DNA from: Escallonia rubra
Lineage: Eukaryota; Streptophyta; Magnoliopsida; Escalloniales; Escalloniaceae
Reading direction: 5' to 3'
Assembly (NCBI GenBank): GCA_033065855.1
Contig: JAVXUO010000644.1
Coordinates: 682,001-746,000 of the forward strand
DNA: 64,000 nucleotides
The notes beneath the pieces are model-generated. The model was not told the DNA's origin and did not search any database. It saw only the letters and a program-made list of their open reading frames with translations. Shown here piece after piece: positions 58,783 to 64,000 of this stretch. Position 1 is the first letter of the stretch. Each line of letters opens with the position of its first letter. Both the position numbers and the translations under genes were made by a program.

Positions 58783-59817
58783 ATTGCGTAAAATACCCCT
58801 GTGGTTTGGGGTAGTTGCAAAAAGACCCCTCCTGATACGAAAATTGCAAATAAACACCTAGGATTGCAAAAGTGTTGCAACCAACGGTTTTCGTAACGAG
58901 ATGAATAAATTGTCCAAAATACCCCTCTATATAAATCAAAGTCTCGAGCAGAGAAGCGGCGCCACTACCCCAGCCACACCGCCGCCGCCTGCCCTTCATC
59001 AACACAAGCCCAAGCCCCATCTCTCTGTCTCATAACCACGCAGCCCCTACCACCATCACCCAGCCATGCTCACAGATCCGATTTACCCAAATTGTAGAGA
59101 ATTTGAGCTCAAAGATTAGGCAATTAGATAAAGGGGTTGTGCGATTTGGGAGGGTTGAAACCCTAGATCTAGGTATTCAAATCGCAATGTGTTATTGAAA
59201 CCCTAGATTTGCAATTTGGGTAAATCAGATCTGGGTTTGGGCGAGGTTGTGCGATTAGGGTTCGTAGTTGGTGGCCGATGACGGGATTGGGGCCGTAGTT
59301 GGTGGCGGCGGGATTGGATGACGCAGATGGTGGCGCCGGTTATGGGTGGCAGACGGGGTGGTAGAGGCGGGATATGAAGTGACTTACATCGACGGTGCAC
59401 GGCGACGGGGCTGGCAACGACGTACGGCGACGGGGCAGGGGGCTGCAGAGAACGGCGCAAGGCTGGGTAGTGGCTGCAGAGAACGGCGCGATGGTGGTGG
59501 ATGGGAATTGGTGATGGTGGCGGCAAGGATTTTGGCTTGAGGGGGCTGATGGCGGCAGGCAGGCAATTGAGGGGAGCAGGCGGCAGGCAGCGGCAGGCAA
59601 TTGGGAGAGAAGAAGAAATATAGGGTATTTTTGTCATTTTTTTGAATTAATATTTACCAAACGCACTCTTGAGGAGCGTGAATATCACGTACCGTTAGTT
59701 TGAACGAATTTTTTGACGGTTGCAACACTTTTGCAATCCTAGGTGTTTATTTGCAATTTTCGTATCAGGAGGGGTATTTTTGCAACTACCCCAAACCACA
59801 GGGATATTTTACGCAAT
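58783..59817. mobile_element. Mutator-like element, non-autonomous, about 1.0 kb
   Basis: The left 105 bases (ATTGCGTAAAATACCCCTGT onward) reappear as a near-perfect reverse complement at the right end, from GTTGCAACACTTTTGCAATC (about 59717) to ACGCAAT. Long, well-matched terminal repeats around a GC-rich, coding-like interior are typical of plant Mutator-like elements. The interior (58960-59600) is low-complexity, CCG/GGCGG-rich, with no recognised protein. I could not find a 9-bp target duplication, so the outermost bases are uncertain. Confidence 0.75.
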
Positions 59818-60494
59818 ATCACCAACCATCTACCAGAGTGGTCATTGTGAATGTGCTACACATGATAAAGGGATTGGGGGATGGGGATTTGGTTGGGGGG
59901 GAGGGTTGCTAGTATGGTGTTATCCACCGTCACATCAACAGCCACCATCGCTTCCAAACGCGGTGATGCATGGATTAATGATGACGTGATGAGGAATAAC
60001 GAGGATCGATGATGAGGTGAAGGAGGCACGATCTAGTGTATTTGTGTGTGTGTGTTTTTTTTTTGGCGGGGAGGGGGGAAGTATAGTATTGAAGGTGAAG
60101 AAGAATGAAGGGAAATGGTGGTTGAGTTGTATGAAAATGAAAGGATGACAATCCGGGTGTGGGTCGATGAGGCGGCAGGACTCCCCGTGCAAATGTGGTG
60201 GTGGTAGCAGACAAGCTGTCCCGAATGGGCTTGGTTTAGAGGAGCTGACATCTAGAGGCGACGACTTGGTGTATGGTTTTGGTAGACGTTGGGGTGTCTA
60301 GGTAGTGGTGGGTGCTGTCCGAAAATAGGAAAAGGGAGGAAGAGATGTCGGCACCAGAGCCGTGTCGATGGGGCTATGACGGCGGGTTCTTAAAGTGGAA
60401 AATGAATGGCATTTGAAGAACTATCTTCCTAACTCATATGAAATATAGTCATTTTGGTCATTTTGTTAATGATGTTATGCATTTTAAAATTTTA
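59818..60494. other. Gene-free, G-rich stretch between elements
   Basis: Contains G-rich and TGTGTG runs (about 60043-60075) and GGTGGTGG. It has the composition of a captured or element interior, but no inverted ends were found. The frames are low-complexity. Confidence 0.4.
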
Positions 60495-60530
60495 CTAGTT
60501 TGATACCCGTGCCTTGCAACGGGTCATTAT
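60495..60530 (-). mobile_element. Helitron 3' end
   Basis: On the minus strand the sequence reads GACCCGTTGCAAGGCACGGG, then TATCAAACTAG, then T. A short CCCGT...ACGGG hairpin about 8 bases before a terminal CTAG followed by T is the classical Helitron 3' terminus. The element would extend rightwards from 60495. I did not find its 5' TC end. Only the terminus is claimed. Confidence 0.6.
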
Positions 60531-61765
60531 ATACTTACAACCATGAAGAATTTTTCTATTCGAGAATATTCGGGTCAAACAGTGAGAAAGAGGGTGATGG
60601 TTGAGAATTATTACCCAAAAAGAAGGAAGTATATTATCATAAAATATATGTCGTCAAAAGAATAATTAAAAGGAAAAAGGAGAAACCTACTGACCTTGAA
60701 AATAAAACACCAATCTATTCGGTACGAACTAACCAAGGCAACATATTTATAAAGATGACATGGAACAATAATGGGGCAAAGACCATTAACATTTAAAATA
60801 CGATTCCAACCACGTCACCTGTATACACAAAATAGAAAATTTTCACGCTAAAAACAAAAAGCTAAAAGTTTCCACGCTGAGAACAAAAAAATATAATCAT
60901 CCAATCTTTCCTACATAAAAAGAACGGAAAGTTTCTTGATAAATAGCCGTGCGAGATATAAAAAGATTGTAAATATCCAAAGATATATATGAAGAACGTA
61001 TAAGTGCTTGATGAACTTACCGGGACATGTCCAACAAAAAGTATGAAGCAAGTGAGATTTATGTGAGAAGGATGAGAGAGTTGTGAGACATATGTTAGGT
61101 CGGAAACATGAAATTTAAAATTTAATAAAAGAGAAAACATGATAATGATGATGAATTTAAAAGAGGAAACGTTTGACATTGTGATTCACATTTATCAAAT
61201 ACTATATTATAGGATTAAGGTTACAAACTATAATATCGAAGTTCACATTTAAGTTTAATGGTAGATGCTAAAGTTTAAGCTTTAAAAGACGTGCATGCAT
61301 TCGAATTTTTAATTTGGATAGTGACATTTTTCCTGAAAAGGATATTGTAATATCAACCTATAATGGCATAATAAAAACTAATGTAAAAAATGAAAATAAA
61401 GAGGATTATCCACATGCACAGATGTAGAAGGAAAGAGAAAGTCCAAGCAAAACCCTAGTTGACAACTTTTTCTTAGTTTGATTTTATAACGAATATATTA
61501 GATTTACAAAATAACCACTCTAATTGATCTAGAAAGATTAATTACATTAATTTTAAGATGCTAGATAGAATTGCAATTAAGGATATAATTGCGTAAATTT
61601 ATATCCTTTCCTCAATTAAATTAGATATTTTAAAAAGGAAAATTTTGAAAAGACATGGCTGAAGATTGAGGAAATGCAAGATTTCAGGAGTAGATAGGGA
61701 AGCTAGGAATGGAAGAGAAAAAATTAAGGGGATGGGGCAAGATTTTAATTAGGGGTAAGATTTTA
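60531..61765. other. AT-rich stretch, possibly Helitron interior
   Basis: No coding sequence recognised. If the Helitron end at 60495 is real, this is its interior and the Mutator-like element at 61766 is nested in it. Confidence 0.35.
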
Positions 61766-62886
61766 GAGTAAAATGCACCAATGACCACCGAACTATGACC
61801 CCTTTTTCATTGAAGTCACCCAACTTTTTTTTGTGCCATTTTGGCCACTGGACTCTGAAATATGTCCAATTTGACCATTCCGTCAGTCACGGTTAAATTT
61901 TCTCCGTTAAGTAGTCACATGATGCACACACGGGGCATCACAAGAGGGGCAAACCAGTCACTTCATTTCTCTCTCTCTCTCACAACAGATCTGGTCTTCC
62001 CTTTTCATTTTAATCACAACAGATCTGGTCTTCCATCTTCCTCATTTTCATAACAAACAGATCTGGGCGTCTTGGAGGTCGGCGTAGGCATGGTGGCAGT
62101 CGTCGTCGCGGGCTTGGGGGATGGGTCGTTGTCGTGTGTTTGGCAGAGCTCCAAGATCTTGTCGTCATCGTCGCAGGCTTGGCAGAGCTCCACAGTCGTT
62201 GTCGCGGGCTTGGAAGAGCTCCAAGGTGGTCGTCGTCGTCGCGGGCTTAAAGGATGGGTCGTCGTCCTCGTCGCGGGCTGGTGGTGTTGTATTGTGGTGG
62301 CAGATGGGATGGTGTTTGCAGCGGGGCTTGGGTGGTTTTGATTGGGGGATGGTGGTGGCAGTTTGATTATGAAATGGTTTGAGGAAGCTTAAACAAGTCA
62401 GCTGCTCCGAGATTGACTACAAACTAGATTGAGGCCAGCCACATGAATCCCTTCTGCTCCGTTCTCCCCCATGCAAAAGAAGTCTTTCTCCTCCAACTCT
62501 TTCTCAGGGTCAGACAACTTCCTTAGGTCAGCAGACATCATATTGATCTCTACTCCTCCGCAAACATGATGCCTCGATTCCCTTTGGTCGGTCTGTGACC
62601 CCTTTTCAATGACGGTGGTGCTTGTCTTGTGGGTACGGCAGATCTGACGGTGGATCTCTGTGTGAGAAGGAAAGAGAGATTTTGTGAGAATTGACAGTTT
62701 TGCCCTTGCTTTGAAAGATTATGTGAGCGGCACATGACCCTTTAAGGGAGAAAACTTAACACCGGCTAACAGAGTGATCAAATCGGACAGATTTAAGACT
62801 CTAGTGGCCAAAATGGCACAAAATAAAGTTGGGCGACTTAAGTGAAAAAAGGGTCATAGTTCAGTGGCCATTGGTGCAATTTACTC
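61766..62886. mobile_element. Mutator-like element, non-autonomous, about 1.1 kb
   Basis: The left end GAGTAAAATGCACCAATGAC and the right end, on the other strand, GAGTAAATTGCACCAATGGC begin inverted repeats of about 145 bp (61766 to about 61910; about 62742 to 62886). The flanks AAGATTTTA (61757-61765) and AAGAATTTA (62887-62895) form a 9-bp target duplication with one mismatch, as expected for a Mutator-like element that is not very recent. The interior (62060-62340) is GC-rich with about 60-bp repeats around GGCAGAGCTCCA and GTCGTCGCGGGCTTG. It has no recognisable protein and no transposase. Confidence 0.87.
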
Positions 62887-63494
62887 AAGAATTTATGGTT
62901 TCAAGCTTAAAAAGAGGAAGAAAGTGTGTGACGAAATTCTGAAATTGATGGTTTAATTAAGAATTTAGGTTTGCCTGTGTGTGTGAGAGAGAGGAAAAAG
63001 ATGAGACTGCCTATTTGAGAGAGGGGGGGGGGGGGGGGAGAAGAGAGAGAGAGAGAGAGAACAACATGTGAGAGGAAAGAAAATTGTGAAACTAAATGTG
63101 TGAGAGAGAGGGTAAAACGAATTGGCTTAAAACATGTAATAAAAATGGTGAATGTTCTATGATTAATTAAATATGACAAAAGTAGAGATATAATTAGATT
63201 TGATTTTGTGCAAATACTATGAAAATAGTTGTGGAATCAAATTTTAATTAGATTAATGAGGAAATGATAATTATAGTAACTTTAGTGAGGTGCTATAATT
63301 GCAAATTACTTTTGAAATTTAAACTCATAAGATAAATTTAAACTGAATGGTGAGAGAGAACCGAATTCAAAAGTAGAAAGTAATAATTGTGAGTAATTAA
63401 AGTTGGTTTCATTTGTCATTAAATAAAATTCACGCGGCAAAATAGGAGAATGTAAACGTAAGCAACGACGTTAGTACATTCTCTCAGTTTCGAC

Positions 63495-63498
<4 letters not shown>
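62887..63498. other. Gene-free stretch with G and GA tracts
   Basis: 63025-63059 is a G run of about 13 bases followed by a GA microsatellite. The rest is AT-rich without recognisable features. Confidence 0.4.

Positions 63499-63533
<35 letters not shown>
63499..63533. repeat. AT microsatellite
   Basis: About 17 uninterrupted AT dinucleotides. Confidence 0.95.
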
Positions 63534-63537
<4 letters not shown>

Positions 63538-63563
63538 GATTTGGTCAACGGTCATTACTGCTA

Positions 63564-63719
63564 TTTGTCAAAACTAATAAAGAAGCGTATAATTTCACCC
63601 CAACCTAGACTTGGGTGCAAGTAACCTCTGTCAAAACTAATAAAGAAGCGTATTTGTCAAAACTAATAAAGAAGCGTATAATTTCACCCCAACCTAGACT
63701 TGGGTGCAAGTAACCTCTG
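63564..63719. repeat. Tandem duplication, 89-bp period
   Basis: A 67-bp block from TTTGTCAAAACTAATAAAGA to AAGTAACCTCTG occurs at 63564-63630 and again, identical, at 63653-63719. A partial third copy of its first part (TCAAAACTAATAAAGAAGCG) lies between them at 63631-63650. Identity indicates a very recent duplication. The remaining sequence to 64000 shows nothing definable. Confidence 0.93.
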
Positions 63720-64000
63720 TGTGAAAGTGCTGTATAGAATAATGAGGAAATTACCTACTTTGGTGGCCAAATGGAGTAGGTCATATTTAGGCAAAGTTTG
63801 CTGGTGAATATTTAGTTAGGAGAAGTGGCCATCTTTAGATGGATTTTGGTAAAATGTTACTTTTATTACGTTTGTTTTTGACAAAAAAAAAAATCCCGTA
63901 TAATGCATGTCTGCAATCAAATTTTTTGGCCTTTTGTCTCAACAGATCTCAACCAAAAAATAAAAATCCCCCGAAATAAATTCTTCAAGATGAACCGAAT

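Noticed and set aside
59203-59637. 144-residue minus-strand Pro-rich frame in a Mutator-like element
   Set aside because: Composition-driven (CCG/GGC-rich) frame with no conserved motif. Overlapping frames on both strands look alike.

Overview
The window is nuclear DNA of a flowering plant, almost certainly a eudicot. It is AT-rich and intergenic space is long. The three recognisable host genes have plant-type introns, and the transposons are typical plant families (CACTA, hAT, Mutator-like, PIF/Harbinger, Stowaway, an L1-type LINE, a Ty3/gypsy LTR element). The species cannot be named from sequence alone. No tRNA, rRNA or CRISPR array was seen.

Three host genes can be modelled exon by exon with the reading frame intact throughout. 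(1) An SHI/STY-type (SRS) zinc-finger transcription factor, minus strand, 14465-15924, 2 exons, 350 aa. (2) A PMT27-like Golgi methyltransferase of the QUA2/TSD2 family, plus strand, 40219-44444, 8 exons, 994 aa, with a long acidic stem region carrying three 25-residue repeats. (3) A GRXC3-like CPYC glutaredoxin, minus strand, 47712-53774, 4 exons, 139 aa. Its active site is split by a 5.4-kb intron filled with repeats.

Most of the rest is mobile DNA. From left to right: a Ty3/gypsy element running off the left edge (1-1432); a CACTA element with a captured B3-domain fragment (2731-4553); a hAT element with a captured DRT102-like first exon (9169-10424); a very young Mutator-like element with identical 72-bp inverted ends (17009-18616); a 670-bp tandem duplication (21333-22669); a Tourist-like MITE (23480-24165); a 5'-truncated LINE with a 10-bp target duplication (25007-27279); a 5.9-kb hAT with transposase remains (31430-37376), which contains a nested Mutator-like element carrying a cytochrome P450-LEA5 chimeric reading frame (32133-34225); a deleted cousin of that hAT in opposite orientation (45725-47088); a second large hAT with a BED-finger transposase (53931-58750); two more Mutator-like elements (58783-59817, 61766-62886); and a Helitron 3' end (60495).

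The main theme is gene-fragment capture. Elements of three DNA-transposon superfamilies within about 30 kb each carry pieces of host genes: B3 in CACTA, DRT102 in hAT, and P450 plus LEA5 in a Mutator-like element. A further Mutator-like element carries an unrecognised, internally repeated reading frame. The host genes themselves look ordinary and unlinked in function.
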